Shown: positions 1 through 7,541, counted from the stretch's first letter. The stretch: DNA of 34,371 nucleotides from an uncultured Candidatus Saccharibacteria bacterium (GCA_938046115.1 CALIXX010000026.1:1-34371), one strand, 5' to 3'. The notes: a model not told the origin generated them from the letters alone. Numbers and translations are program-made.

Positions 1-1
1 C

Positions 2-79
2 CTGGTGATGATGAAATACGGCATCGAGGACGTGCGGCATTTTGAGAGTGGTAAGTTGGATTTCTTGCGGCAGTTTTAG
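2..79 (+). CDS. C-terminal end of an unidentified protein (5' truncated by window edge)
   Basis: An open frame enters from the left edge in frame 2 and stops at TAG 77-79. The 25 visible residues end in ...FESGKLDFLRQF. This is too short to assign to a family. Reading is on the same strand as the deaminase gene that follows 35 bases later, so the two could be co-transcribed. That it is coding at all rests only on the open frame and plausible composition. Confidence 0.4.
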   Translation: MVMMKYGIEDVRHFESGKLDFLRQF

Positions 80-114
80 CCTCGTCTATTCGTTTTATAA
101 CCAAGGTTCACCAT

Positions 115-522
115 ATGCATAATGATAATGAGCTTTTTACCATCGCCCAGGCGCTCCTCGAGCAGCGACACACACCACCAGTTCACACTGTGGCAGCAGC
201 TTTGCGTTGCCAATCTGGCGAGGTGATCTCTGCAGTCAATATCGACCATTTTCTTGGCTTCGTCTGCGCCGAGACAGCTGCACTGGCAATTGCTATTAAT
301 CGAGGTATTTACGATTTCGATTCAGTCGTCGCTGTACGCAAAAATGATGACACGGGAAAGATCGAAATTGTCGACATGTGCGGCAAATGCCGCCAGATTT
401 TTCACGATTATGCGCCAGGTATTACTGTCTTGACTACGAGTGGCCCGCAGGCAATAGAGCATATCCTCCCCCATGCTTATATTCACCAACGTGCAAAAGT
501 TCAGCGAGCTATTAAGCGATAG
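115..522 (+). CDS. Blasticidin-S-deaminase-like cytidine deaminase family protein
   Basis: 135 aa, the normal size of the small tetrameric cytidine deaminase class. The zinc and catalytic set is visible: C51-A-E53 (in VCAETAALAIA) followed by C89-x2-C92 (CGKCRQIF), giving three Cys zinc ligands and the proton-shuttling Glu. The framing residues VNIDHF before the first motif, and APGITVL and ILPHAYI after the second, resemble blasticidin-S deaminase more than housekeeping Cdd. The family hydrolytically deaminates cytosine-type (deoxy)nucleosides or aminoacyl-nucleoside antibiotics; the substrate here is unknown, and pyrimidine salvage is the simplest guess for a reduced genome. The ATG at 115 has AAGG eight bases upstream. 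The family call is firm, the substrate is not. Confidence 0.85.
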   Translation: MHNDNELFTIAQALLEQRHTPPVHTVAAALRCQSGEVISAVNIDHFLGFVCAETAALAIAINRGIYDFDSVVAVRKNDDTGKIEIVDMCGKCRQIFHDYAPGITVLTTSGPQAIEHILPHAYIHQRAKVQRAIKR

Positions 523-527
523 TTAAC

Positions 528-533
528 TATACT
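528..533 (+). promoter_or_regulatory. -10 element giving a leaderless start for the PNPOx-like gene
   Basis: TATACT followed by six bases (TTATTT) and then ATG at 540. With the usual six-base gap between -10 and +1, transcription would begin on the start codon. No Shine-Dalgarno occurs between the upstream stop codon and the ATG, and no good -35 is seen. Confidence 0.5.
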
Positions 534-539
534 TTATTT

Positions 540-995
540 ATGAACCATTCGACACAAACACTCTTACATAGCAGCACCTACGCAAATCTCGCGACTGTCT
601 CTCCGGATGGCCAGCCGTGGAATACGCCAGTGTTTTTTGCGTATGCAGATGGCGCAGTATATTGGTGGTCACCAATAGCTGCTCAGCACTCACAAAATAT
701 CGAACATAACCACCGTGTATTTATGACAATTTACGACTCAACTGCCCCAGAAGGTCACGGCGTTGGCTTATACTGTCGCGGTGTCGCTCATCAAGTACTA
801 GATAGCGAGCTCACTGAAGCAATTGCCATCTATAACAGTAAAGCTCAGCAATTTCAGCTTACTCCTACAGACTGCATGGGCGTAGCACCAACTCGTCTGT
901 ATACAATGCCCATCACCGAAGCTTGGACAAACAGTGAAGATTCGATCGATGGTTATTATATTGATACCCGCAAAAAAATTACATTCAAGAGATAG
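540..995 (+). CDS. PNPOx-fold (pyridoxamine 5'-phosphate oxidase-like) flavin-binding family protein
   Basis: 151 aa with the split-barrel pattern of the PNPOx-like family: an N-terminal strand pair (ANLATVSPDGQPWNTPVFFAY) and a second strand (VYWWSPIAAQHSQNI) followed by a strand with VFMTIYDS. Members bind FMN, F420 or heme and act in small-molecule redox; nothing here fixes the cofactor or substrate. It is not a true PdxH because it lacks the C-terminal dimerisation domain. The gene starts 17 bases after the deaminase stop but has its own predicted -10 (TATACT, 528-533) exactly six bases before the ATG and no Shine-Dalgarno, so a leaderless mRNA is likely. It converges on the GH16 gene across a long palindrome. 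Confidence 0.75.
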   Translation: MNHSTQTLLHSSTYANLATVSPDGQPWNTPVFFAYADGAVYWWSPIAAQHSQNIEHNHRVFMTIYDSTAPEGHGVGLYCRGVAHQVLDSELTEAIAIYNSKAQQFQLTPTDCMGVAPTRLYTMPITEAWTNSEDSIDGYYIDTRKKITFKR

Positions 996-1003
996 ACCTT
1001 TCT

Positions 1004-1041
1004 CATAGAAAATACAAGGCATTTACCCTGTATTTTCTATG
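1004..1041. terminator. Long palindrome between convergent genes, probable bidirectional terminator
   Basis: Perfect 13-bp arms: CATAGAAAATACA at 1004-1016 and TGTATTTTCTATG at 1029-1041, with a 12-base loop. It sits just after the PNPOx-like stop (995) and just before the GH16 stop (1054). The T residues lie within the arm and not after it, so termination is inferred from position rather than from a textbook U-tract. Confidence 0.55.
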
Positions 1042-1053
1042 GAGTACGCTAAT

Positions 1054-2322
1054 CTATCGATTAATCGTCAACGGCCAACTCAGCTCGACACTCTTCAGCT
1101 TTTTCAGGCTGTTGAGTGGTGTGAGATCCTTCACTTCGGTGTTTTTAAGAGAAACAAAGGTGAGATTTTTTGCATGTTGAATGCCCTCGAGGTTCTTTAT
1201 TTTCTCCCACGACTCTGCGCCATCGCGGACGCTGAGGTCGAGCGTAGTTAGCTTTTCCAGATCTGAGGCAAGCATGGGCTGGGCATCGCCGCGCTTTGTA
1301 TGGGTCGCCTGGGCGATGGCTTGGTTGAGCTTGTTGCGGAGGCGCCAATCGGGCACGCTCACCACCGCGTCCTGTGGCTTATCAGCAGCAGTCTTTTCTT
1401 GGTAGACTCGCACATAGTCGACCTGCATATCTTTCGCGACTTCGTAATCCTTAGGGCTAGCCTTCTTGTATGGCTCATTGAGGCCGCCGATCTGGTGATT
1501 CAAGCGAATAAAGAGTTTATTGGCTACCTTAGCAAAGGGCCAGTTTGCATCATCTGGTGTCACGCGATGTATCATGCGCCCATCATAGTAGAATTCGATC
1601 GTTCCATCCTTCTTGTTCAAGACGCCATAGGTATGGAAGGCAGTTTGTGTGTTGCCGACAATATTCCGATCGAGAACGCGCTGGTGCTGATGCGAACGCC
1701 CTTTATCACCCTGGCGTGGCTGCGTATGGACATTGGCCTGCAGCCAGCTTGGGTCGTAGCCACGCGACTCGAAGACATCGAGTTCACCACTGGCTGGCCA
1801 GTTGAATGTTGTGCTGGTGAGCCAAAATGACGCCCAGGTTGCTCGAGCGCCACTGTTCTTGTTACCCTCTGGCAGTTTGATAGACGCCTCATAGTAGGTG
1901 CCAGGGCCCCAGGCATGGGCGACACTTTTGTCCTTCCAGTCACTGAGGTAGTGCGAGTTGACCATCCCTGTCGAGAAGGCAGCATGGCCCGCCTGGCATG
2001 GTTTGGCATTTTTATCATACTGCGCGAGGAGATGGAGTTTACCATCGTACTGGCGCACCATGTCTGTCCGGAAGCGACCTTCCATACCCGACGCAAGGTC
2101 AAAGCAACCCGTCGGTACAGCCCATTTGGTTGTGTCGAGTTTATTACCGTCAAATTCATCACCCCACACTTTTTTATAATGCGCCTGTACATCACGCGGC
2201 AGATGATCGACTGCCGATACTGACTGCGCTATGGCGCAGTTTGTGCCCATTATAGCGCACGCCATGGTAAGCCCAAGCGCCAAGCCAGCTTTTGCTTGTT
2301 TTGTTGCTCGTGTTGCCAACAT
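1054..2322 (-). CDS. Secreted GH16 family beta-glucanase with C-terminal leucine-rich repeat tail
   Basis: 422 aa. Residues 1-33 are a signal peptide (basic start, hydrophobic GLALGLTMACAIMG, cleavage near AIAQ). The GH16 domain covers about 45-312: the catalytic ExDxxE motif is E180-L-D182-V-F-E185 in ASGELDVFES, and the domain closes with VDYVRVYQ. GH16 enzymes cut beta-1,3/1,4-glucans, laminarin, agar or carrageenan by a retaining mechanism; the exact polymer is not deducible. Residues about 325-422 resemble an internalin-type N-cap plus LRRs (DLEKLTTLDLS, NLEGIQHAKNLT, LKNTEVKDLTPLNSL). The protein would act outside the cell, on environmental or host glucan. The start is supported by a strong AAGGAGGGG upstream. 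A LRR tail on GH16 is unusual. Confidence 0.9.
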   Translation of the reverse strand: MLATRATKQAKAGLALGLTMACAIMGTNCAIAQSVSAVDHLPRDVQAHYKKVWGDEFDGNKLDTTKWAVPTGCFDLASGMEGRFRTDMVRQYDGKLHLLAQYDKNAKPCQAGHAAFSTGMVNSHYLSDWKDKSVAHAWGPGTYYEASIKLPEGNKNSGARATWASFWLTSTTFNWPASGELDVFESRGYDPSWLQANVHTQPRQGDKGRSHQHQRVLDRNIVGNTQTAFHTYGVLNKKDGTIEFYYDGRMIHRVTPDDANWPFAKVANKLFIRLNHQIGGLNEPYKKASPKDYEVAKDMQVDYVRVYQEKTAADKPQDAVVSVPDWRLRNKLNQAIAQATHTKRGDAQPMLASDLEKLTTLDLSVRDGAESWEKIKNLEGIQHAKNLTFVSLKNTEVKDLTPLNSLKKLKSVELSWPLTINR

Positions 2323-2352
2323 ATCCCCTCCTTGTGTTCGTTAGCTGTTCTT

Positions 2353-2382
2353 ATTTAATCACAGCTACTCTGCTTTGCCAAA
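2353..2382 (-). promoter_or_regulatory. Putative promoter of the GH16 gene, with flanking inverted repeat
   Basis: Read on the minus strand: TTTGGC (2377-2382), 18 bases, TTAAAT (2353-2358) preceded by TGA (extended -10). An inverted repeat TAGCTG (2342-2347) / CAGCTA (2362-2367) brackets the -10 and could be an operator. The remaining intergenic bases up to 2550 show nothing else I can name. Confidence 0.35.
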
Positions 2383-2550
2383 CACAAGACAATAACTTTA
2401 TCCATATTTTTTACAAGCGAGATAGTCTATTTTTATTATGTATACCGATTTTCCAGGGGTTATTTTTTGCTCAATGCAATGTTATATAGTAAAATCATTA
2501 TTTTCAAAAAAATATGTTGTGGTTTTTGCTACGATTATCGCTACCTCTGT

Positions 2551-2579
2551 TTGACAAATTACACACGAAGATTTACAAT
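2551..2579 (+). promoter_or_regulatory. Near-consensus promoter of the ASCH-domain gene
   Basis: TTGACA (2551-2556), 17 bases, TACAAT (2574-2579). The ATG is only 11 bases past the -10, so the leader would be about five bases with no room for a Shine-Dalgarno. This is one of the two best-matching promoters in the window. Confidence 0.75.
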
Positions 2580-2590
2580 AGCGACACTAT

Positions 2591-2890
2591 ATGAAGGTCG
2601 TGAGAAAAAAATCATACCCGGAACTATTCGAACAAGTACTTTCAGGCGAAAAAACGTTTGATATGCGTATCGCCGATATTACGATTGAGCCAGGTGATAT
2701 TCTCGAGCAGGTAGAGGTCACTCATGACGGTGCGCCGACCGGTCGGACTGTTCGTCATACTGTTGGTGCTGTGTTACGAACTAAGGAGATCGATTTCTGG
2801 CCACCAGAAGAGATTGACCGCTACGGATATCAAGTAATTTCACTTCGAAGTCAGCCTTCACATCGCCACAGATCTAACTCTAACTCATGA
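2591..2890 (+). CDS. ASCH/PUA-like domain protein (DUF3850-like)
   Basis: 99 aa. The first 85 residues match the ASCH/DUF3850 layout: KKSYPELFEQVLSGEKTFDMRIAD, then a GDILEQVEV strand, GRTV, and a closing YGYQVISL strand. ASCH domains are PUA-like beta barrels that bind RNA or modified nucleosides, and DUF3850 proteins are often encoded near RNA or phage genes. The molecular role here is unknown. The last 14 residues are Ser/His/Arg-rich with no predicted fold. The gene has its own strong promoter and no Shine-Dalgarno; it ends about 80 bases before the convergent rmuC stop. Confidence 0.7.
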   Translation: MKVVRKKSYPELFEQVLSGEKTFDMRIADITIEPGDILEQVEVTHDGAPTGRTVRHTVGAVLRTKEIDFWPPEEIDRYGYQVISLRSQPSHRHRSNSNS

Positions 2891-2966
2891 GATGTGTCTA
2901 GGGCTCTATGTTGTCACCCCGTACCATGCTTGTGTTGGACCAAAGCTCCTCAGATTGATCTAGCGG

Positions 2967-4046
2967 CTACTCATCGCCACGCTGCGGCCGTTCGAGCAAC
3001 TGTGGCTCGCTTTGGCGTTCGCCACCAGCAATGCGCACGACGTCTTTGTCCATCTTGCCAAGCTCGCGATAGGTTGTGTTGTAGTGACCAACCGTTGTGG
3101 CGAGGCTCTTGCCCATTTTGCCTAGCAATTCATCAAACTTCTTGATATGCGTCGCAAGCTGGCCAACCCGCAGCTGAATATCCTTGGCTTGCTCTTCAAT
3201 CTGGAGGCTACGCAGCCCCTGCAGCACCGTTTGCAAATAGGCCAAGAAGCTCGTTGGGCTGACGATAATCACCCGTCGATCGCGAAAGGCATACTCGATC
3301 AGATCGCGGCTCGAGCCACCCTGCCCAACATTGTTGATAAGCAGATCATAATACAGTGACTCACTGGGGATAAACATAAAGGCAAAGTCCATTGTGTCTT
3401 CATTTGGGCGAATATATTTACTCGTTTCGTCGATGCGCTGCTTAAGGTCAAGCTTAACGCGGCCGAGTAGCTGCTGGCGCTCGTCTTTATTTATGGCATT
3501 GATCATCCGGTTGTAGTTCTCGAGGCTAAATTTGCTATCGATCGGCAGCACGCGTCCCTTGTCAAGAAAGATCACCGCATCGACCACCTCACCGTCGGCA
3601 AAGCGATATTGCATCTGATACTGGGCCGGTGGCAACACATTCTCAAGTACACTCTGCAGATAATATTCACCAAAGACACCGCGCTGCTTGGGGTTTTGCA
3701 GAACGTTTTGCAGTGTCTTAAGCTCATCTGCGACATCGACGACGCGTCGATTAGTCTCATCCAGCTTCGTGAGGCGCTGCGTCACATCGGCTACTAGCTT
3801 GGCACTCTCGGAGAGCTGCTTCTGGACTGACGTTTGCATAGCAGCACCCGAGCGCTCGAGCTTATCCCCAACCGACTGCTGCATAGCGGCTATTGTGCGC
3901 GACAACTCCGTCACGTCGCTCTTGAGAAGCGCCACTGATTGCTGATCTTTCAGCTCATTAAGCTTCGCCAGCAGCAAACTCAGCACTGCACCGCAGCCAA
4001 CGAGGACAACAATAAGAATAATTCCAAGCACTAGAGAAAGTTCCAT
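2967..4046 (-). CDS. rmuC: RmuC family protein (DNA recombination protein RmuC homologue)
   Basis: 359 aa. Residues 3-27 form one N-terminal membrane anchor, 28-118 a long heptad-like coiled coil, and about 119-335 the RmuC domain, recognised from RGVFGEYYLQSVLENVLPP, DAVIFLDKGRVLPIDSKFSLENY and FMFIPSESLYYDLL. RmuC has a PD-(D/E)xK-like nuclease fold and limits inversions at short inverted repeats in E. coli; its biochemical activity is poorly known. Length is shorter than E. coli RmuC (about 475 aa) but usual for minimal genomes. The gene stands alone, with an extended -10 six bases upstream of the ATG and no Shine-Dalgarno. Confidence 0.9.
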   Translation of the reverse strand: MELSLVLGIILIVVLVGCGAVLSLLLAKLNELKDQQSVALLKSDVTELSRTIAAMQQSVGDKLERSGAAMQTSVQKQLSESAKLVADVTQRLTKLDETNRRVVDVADELKTLQNVLQNPKQRGVFGEYYLQSVLENVLPPAQYQMQYRFADGEVVDAVIFLDKGRVLPIDSKFSLENYNRMINAINKDERQQLLGRVKLDLKQRIDETSKYIRPNEDTMDFAFMFIPSESLYYDLLINNVGQGGSSRDLIEYAFRDRRVIIVSPTSFLAYLQTVLQGLRSLQIEEQAKDIQLRVGQLATHIKKFDELLGKMGKSLATTVGHYNTTYRELGKMDKDVVRIAGGERQSEPQLLERPQRGDE

Positions 4047-4052
4047 ATCTCT

Positions 4053-4061
4053 AGTATAGCA
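4053..4061 (-). promoter_or_regulatory. Extended -10 for a leaderless rmuC mRNA
   Basis: On the minus strand TGC-TATACT (4061 to 4053) is followed by AGAGAT and then the ATG at 4046. The six-base gap places +1 on the start codon. Confidence 0.65.
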
Positions 4062-4389
4062 TTTCCCCAGAAATAGCCACTCATGTTGTTTTAGTGAGCG
4101 AGGCGTGTCAGCTGATCTCGTGGATGTGTCTTTTTAGCGCACAAGGAACTATTGCTATTTTCGAGAATTTTGACACTTATACCACACAAAAGAAGTGTGC
4201 GTATGGTGCTTGTACAATCTAAGCCGCTCTCGCCATGTTGTTCGGGTGATATGTAAAACCAGTGTCGTAATTTAAAATTCAGACAAGAGAGCTACGTGAA
4301 AGAAGTAGAAATGAAGCATAGAAAACAGAGGTTGCTCATTTAAGCACAGTAAACAACGCTGAGCAAGATAATGTGAGACTCAGAGCTAT
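4062..4389. other. Intergenic stretch without a recognisable gene
   Basis: About 330 bases between the rmuC promoter and the stop of the five-TM protein. I see no ORF with coding character. A weak inverted repeat TTGCTC (4332-4337) / GAGCAA (4361-4366), followed on the minus strand by a T-containing tract, could terminate the gene ending at 4390. A TTGACA at 4170-4175 on the plus strand has no matching -10. Confidence 0.4.
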
Positions 4390-5040
4390 CTACAGTGTCG
4401 CAAGATACATCAATACAATGATCGCCACCATCGCACCAAGTGTGACTGCTAGGTTGCGCAGACGCGAGATCCACGAAAACACGCCAATGCTCAGTGCCAT
4501 CAAAATCGTAATAACCGGCACCACCACATACCATGACGATGCTGCCAACCACGTGAGCACTGGCCAGAGGCCCACTGCCGTCGCAAGCATAACAAGAGCA
4601 GGCCGATATACGCGGCGCTGCACCAAGAATATAAGCCCAACGATCACTGCCACAACCGTTGCGCTCAAGACCGTATAGAACGTGGGCGTACCACAGCTTG
4701 CTGGGTTAGCGCTGCCGAGGCCACACACTGCACCAAACACCCCGAGGTTGGCAACCAGCAGCAACACTGCACTCGTCACCACGCCAGTAATGGCCGCACC
4801 TATCATAATCTGCCCCATATCTGGCCACGATAAGTTCACAAAATGCTCGGTGTCTTCGGATGTATCGAGCACACCACCCTGAGCAAAGGGGTTGTCGATT
4901 GCTCGGCTGTGGTCAAGCCCATCGTCAAGCACCGTCTTGGTGATGGTCGCCGTCTTGGCAGTTTTTGCTTTTTTAGCTTGGCGCGCTGCTTCCGCCACCT
5001 CATCTGGGTCGGCGGTGCGTGCATATATCTGTTCGTCCAT
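4390..5040 (-). CDS. Unknown integral membrane protein, five TM segments
   Basis: 216 aa from the ATG at 5040, which has GGAG nine bases upstream; a TTG at 5055 in the same frame is too close to its AGGA and is not preferred. Residues 1-75 are soluble and charged, with an Ala/Lys-rich stretch (ARQAKKAKTAKTATITK). After that come five hydrophobic segments, starting at GQIMIGAAITGVVTSAVLLLV and ending at VTLGAMVAIIVLMYLATL, with a short loop bearing two Cys (VCGLGSANPASCGT) that could form an extracytoplasmic disulfide. No family recognised. It ends close to no other minus-strand gene, and starts 38 bases after the PAP2 gene stop, so the two may be one transcript. Confidence 0.75.
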   Translation of the reverse strand: MDEQIYARTADPDEVAEAARQAKKAKTAKTATITKTVLDDGLDHSRAIDNPFAQGGVLDTSEDTEHFVNLSWPDMGQIMIGAAITGVVTSAVLLLVANLGVFGAVCGLGSANPASCGTPTFYTVLSATVVAVIVGLIFLVQRRVYRPALVMLATAVGLWPVLTWLAASSWYVVVPVITILMALSIGVFSWISRLRNLAVTLGAMVAIIVLMYLATL

Positions 5041-5077
5041 ATTATCTAGCTCCAATTCCTTACTGGGAGCTATTATA

Positions 5078-5572
5078 TTATGTTTTTGCCGATTTTGCTA
5101 GTCTGCGCCAGAATTTTTTGTGATGTGGCACGTACCATACAGCACCCAGCAGTGCAATGGCCACCCCACCAGCAACATCGAGCGGTGTATGTACCAGTGC
5201 TGCCACGCGGCCAAGACACACCAGTACTGTCATAACGAACAGCGCGAGGGAGAGCAACCGCCGGCGCGTCACATACCATACCGCTAGAGTAAGAAACATC
5301 GCAAAGAGTGCATGATCGGACGGAAAGCCGGGATTATTGAGATAGAGCGCACCCGGGTCGGTACCAAGCTTTTCAAATGGCCGGAGCGTCTCGGGCTGCC
5401 AGAACGCACCAATAACTTTCGCACACCAATAGGACGTCAGGCCTGCCATAAATACGCGTGTGTAACGTTGGTAGCGTTGGGCTTGAGGTGCACGAAAAAA
5501 TAGTGCAAAAAGAGCTACAGCGACAATCGGGATCATAAGCCCATCAGCAACCAAGCGAACAATGGCATTCAT
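5078..5572 (-). CDS. PAP2 superfamily membrane phosphatase
   Basis: 164 aa, four to five TM helices. The three-part PAP2 phosphatase signature is present in degenerate form: a first motif around KVIGAFWQPETLRP, PSDH (second motif, usually PSGH) in GFPSDHALF, and GRVAALVHTPLD (third motif R-x5-H-x3-D). These residues form the histidine phosphatase centre at the outer membrane face. Family members dephosphorylate lipid phosphates such as undecaprenyl pyrophosphate or phosphatidic acid, so lipid-carrier recycling for cell-wall synthesis is the likely job, but the substrate is not fixed. The ATG at 5572 is preceded by an extended -10 with a six-base gap. Confidence 0.85.
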   Translation of the reverse strand: MNAIVRLVADGLMIPIVAVALFALFFRAPQAQRYQRYTRVFMAGLTSYWCAKVIGAFWQPETLRPFEKLGTDPGALYLNNPGFPSDHALFAMFLTLAVWYVTRRRLLSLALFVMTVLVCLGRVAALVHTPLDVAGGVAIALLGAVWYVPHHKKFWRRLAKSAKT

Positions 5573-5578
5573 ACCCCT

Positions 5579-5587
5579 ATTATACCA
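5579..5587 (-). promoter_or_regulatory. Extended -10 for a leaderless PAP2 mRNA
   Basis: Minus strand TGG-TATAAT (5587 to 5579), then AGGGGT, then ATG at 5572. The consensus hexamer plus TG dinucleotide is strong, and the six-base gap again predicts transcription starting on the start codon. Confidence 0.65.
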
Positions 5588-5631
5588 CTGCTCGGGGGGT
5601 TTTGTGTGATGGATTTAATCCACATCTAAGA

Positions 5632-6141
5632 TCACTTTTGTATCTGTCGAGCAGGCTGCTGATTTGCTTTCGGGACATCAAGCAACTTTCCAACCGCATT
5701 GATGATCTGCTGGATGACTGTTGGCTTGGTCGATTGTTCCATCTTCGGACGTGCTGGTGGAGCTTTGATAACGTTAGCTGGCGGCATGGTGATCGTATTA
5801 GCTGGGGGTCTTTGTACTTCAGGAGGCCGCTGTGCTTTTGGCTTGGTTTGCTCCTTCTTCCTGACATTGGCAATCACAACATTAATACGGTCGTCGTCGA
5901 GGACTTTTTTGTATGACACCTCTGCGCTGTCACCACCAGTGTATTCTCCACCAGCTTGCTGGGCAACTTGATTAGGATTGCAGGCTTCGGGATTTTTAAT
6001 ATTGCAGATGCGGGCAAGTGGGCATGCATTACAGGCCGCTTGGCCAATCCGCTCCTGCGCAATCCGCCGCGCATTTTCTTGCCAGGCTGCAATTTCCTCC
6101 GGCGAGCGCTTGGTTGGTGTTTTGGCAAGCTGCTCACTCAT
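5632..6141 (-). CDS. Unknown four-cysteine, proline-rich protein at the end of the nrd operon
   Basis: 169 aa from the ATG at 6141, which overlaps the upstream stop as ATGA and has GAGGTG eight bases upstream. The N-terminal part carries C37-x2-C40-x5-C46-x7-C54 (CNACPLARIC...). A CxxCPLxxxC core is the kind of spacing that holds a [4Fe-4S] cluster in Nth/MutY glycosylases and WhiB-type proteins; zinc is the alternative. Residues 95-145 are Pro/Lys-rich and probably disordered, and the tail (VIQQIINAVGKLLDV) may form an amphipathic helix. No known family. Its place after nrdD, nrdG and a flavin reductase suggests a redox or assembly role with that system, which is inference. Confidence 0.7.
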   Translation of the reverse strand: MSEQLAKTPTKRSPEEIAAWQENARRIAQERIGQAACNACPLARICNIKNPEACNPNQVAQQAGGEYTGGDSAEVSYKKVLDDDRINVVIANVRKKEQTKPKAQRPPEVQRPPANTITMPPANVIKAPPARPKMEQSTKPTVIQQIINAVGKLLDVPKANQQPARQIQK

Positions 6142-6824
6142 TCGAAAAACACCTCTGTTGCAATACATTTACTCGCAATACCGCGCGCAGTGAGTCCCTG
6201 CCACATCGCTCGCGTAAATGCAACTGAACCACACACTAGGTAGTGTGCCGCTGGGTTGATACACGTATCAAGATCAATTCGCCCCTGGTGTATCTTGGGT
6301 GGGACTGTTGCTTGGCGCGTCACGAAGTGGTGGAGCGACAGCTGCGGGTAACGCGCCTCATACACAGCAAGGTCGGCCGCAAAGACAATATCGTCGACGG
6401 TTCGATTGCTATACATGAGTTGAATATTCCGATGCGGATCACGCGCGCATTCGCTCTTGATAATACTCCACACCGGACTAATACCGACTCCTGCTGCGAT
6501 CCCCACAAGTGGGCGATCTGTCAGTGGATTAAAGTACCCATACGCCGCCGAAAAAGTTAGTTGGTCGCCCACCTGCCGGCTACATAGGTAGTGGGAATAC
6601 TCACCACCAATATCCTTCACGGTAATGCTCAGATGTGTTTCGCCGGGCCAACTCGATAGGCTATATGCCTTACCCTCGGGCGTGTGCGACTCTGGCTTGA
6701 TAACGGTAATGTATTGTCCGGCGGTATAGCGAAATGGTGCGTCGCCTTTGGTATCAAACACCAGCGTTGCTACATCGTGCGTGTGCTGAATCACTTGCTG
6801 GATTGTCCCTGTATAGTACTGCAT
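6138..6824 (-). CDS. Ferredoxin-NADP reductase-like FAD/NAD(P)-binding oxidoreductase
   Basis: 228 aa, an FNR-fold pair of domains. Residues 1-95 are the flavin-binding barrel, with the FAD motif in KAYSLSSWP and FRYTAGQYITV. The NAD(P) domain begins at VGIAAGVGISPVWSII (GxGxxP type) and closes with LVCGSVAFTRAMWQGL, the usual CGS/P signature. It moves electrons between NAD(P)H and a one-electron carrier. The chosen ATG at 6824 forms a TGATG overlap with nrdG; an in-frame ATG at 6839 has no ribosome-binding site. Being translationally coupled to nrdG makes it the obvious candidate for feeding electrons to the NrdG iron-sulfur cluster, though that is inference. Confidence 0.85.
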   Translation of the reverse strand: MQYYTGTIQQVIQHTHDVATLVFDTKGDAPFRYTAGQYITVIKPESHTPEGKAYSLSSWPGETHLSITVKDIGGEYSHYLCSRQVGDQLTFSAAYGYFNPLTDRPLVGIAAGVGISPVWSIIKSECARDPHRNIQLMYSNRTVDDIVFAADLAVYEARYPQLSLHHFVTRQATVPPKIHQGRIDLDTCINPAAHYLVCGSVAFTRAMWQGLTARGIASKCIATEVFFE

Positions 6825-7516
6825 CAGTGCACCACGCATTCTGTTACATAGCGCTGCATAATGTGCTGAGCCTGGGCCATCTCCTCGTCGGTAAAGCTCG
6901 TTTCATCGCAAAAGCGGCTACTCACCAGCGTATCGCTTGCAATAAAATGCTGCAGGGCAAAGCGCTGTGCGCCGTGCACCATCTGCCCGACCGCATCGAA
7001 GTCTGCTGGCTCAAGCTGCCCCCGCACAATCGTCGTGCGAAACTCGTGATCGACCCGGCTTCGGATGAGGTCGATACTTTCCATAATCGCATCAGTGTCA
7101 ATTGGCCGCGCGGCAATCTCTACGTACTTTCCCAGTGGCCCCTTAATATCCATTGCCACGAAGTCGAGCAGTTGCTCATCCAGCATCTGGCGCAGCATTG
7201 CTGGGTGGGTCCCATTGGTATCGAGCTTAATGAGGAAACCGAGCTGCTTGATAGCCCGAATGAAGTCAGGCAAATCCTCACTCATCGTCGGTTCGCCACC
7301 ACTGATCGCGACGCCATCAAGCAAGCCAACCCGCCGCGCAAGAAAATCAAGAATCTCCGCCTCAGGGATACAGCCAATATACTGCTCAGGTAAGACGAGT
7401 TCTGGATTATGGCAGTAACCGCAGCGCATATTGCAGCCAATCAAGAAGACTGCCGCACAGGTGTGACCTGGGTAGTCAACTGTGCTGAACTTTTGGATAC
7501 CACCGATCTGAACCAT
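6824..7516 (-). CDS. nrdG: Anaerobic ribonucleotide reductase activating protein (radical SAM)
   Basis: 230 aa. The radical-SAM cluster motif CNMRCGYC is at C28, C32 and C35, followed by SAM-binding ISGGEPTMSEDL and strand motifs LDTNGTHP and DFVAMDIKGPLGKY. This is the longer NrdG class typical of archaea and CPR bacteria, not the 154-aa E. coli type. The enzyme cleaves SAM to form the glycyl radical on NrdD. The second in-frame ATG (7516) is preferred: it has GGGAGG six bases upstream, while the ATG at 7522 abuts that site. nrdD ends 25 bases upstream and the FNR-like gene overlaps its stop. Confidence 0.92.
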   Translation of the reverse strand: MVQIGGIQKFSTVDYPGHTCAAVFLIGCNMRCGYCHNPELVLPEQYIGCIPEAEILDFLARRVGLLDGVAISGGEPTMSEDLPDFIRAIKQLGFLIKLDTNGTHPAMLRQMLDEQLLDFVAMDIKGPLGKYVEIAARPIDTDAIMESIDLIRSRVDHEFRTTIVRGQLEPADFDAVGQMVHGAQRFALQHFIASDTLVSSRFCDETSFTDEEMAQAQHIMQRYVTECVVH

Positions 7517-7541
7517 CACCATCCTCCCTTCTTTCTATTAT

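Noticed and set aside
1300..1830. Long plus-strand ORF inside the GH16 gene
   Set aside because: Antisense to a gene with clear signal peptide, GH16 motif and ribosome site; no domain features of its own.
6734..7393. 219-codon plus-strand ORF opposite nrdG and the FNR-like gene
   Set aside because: Spans two real genes on the other strand; no promoter or ribosome site.
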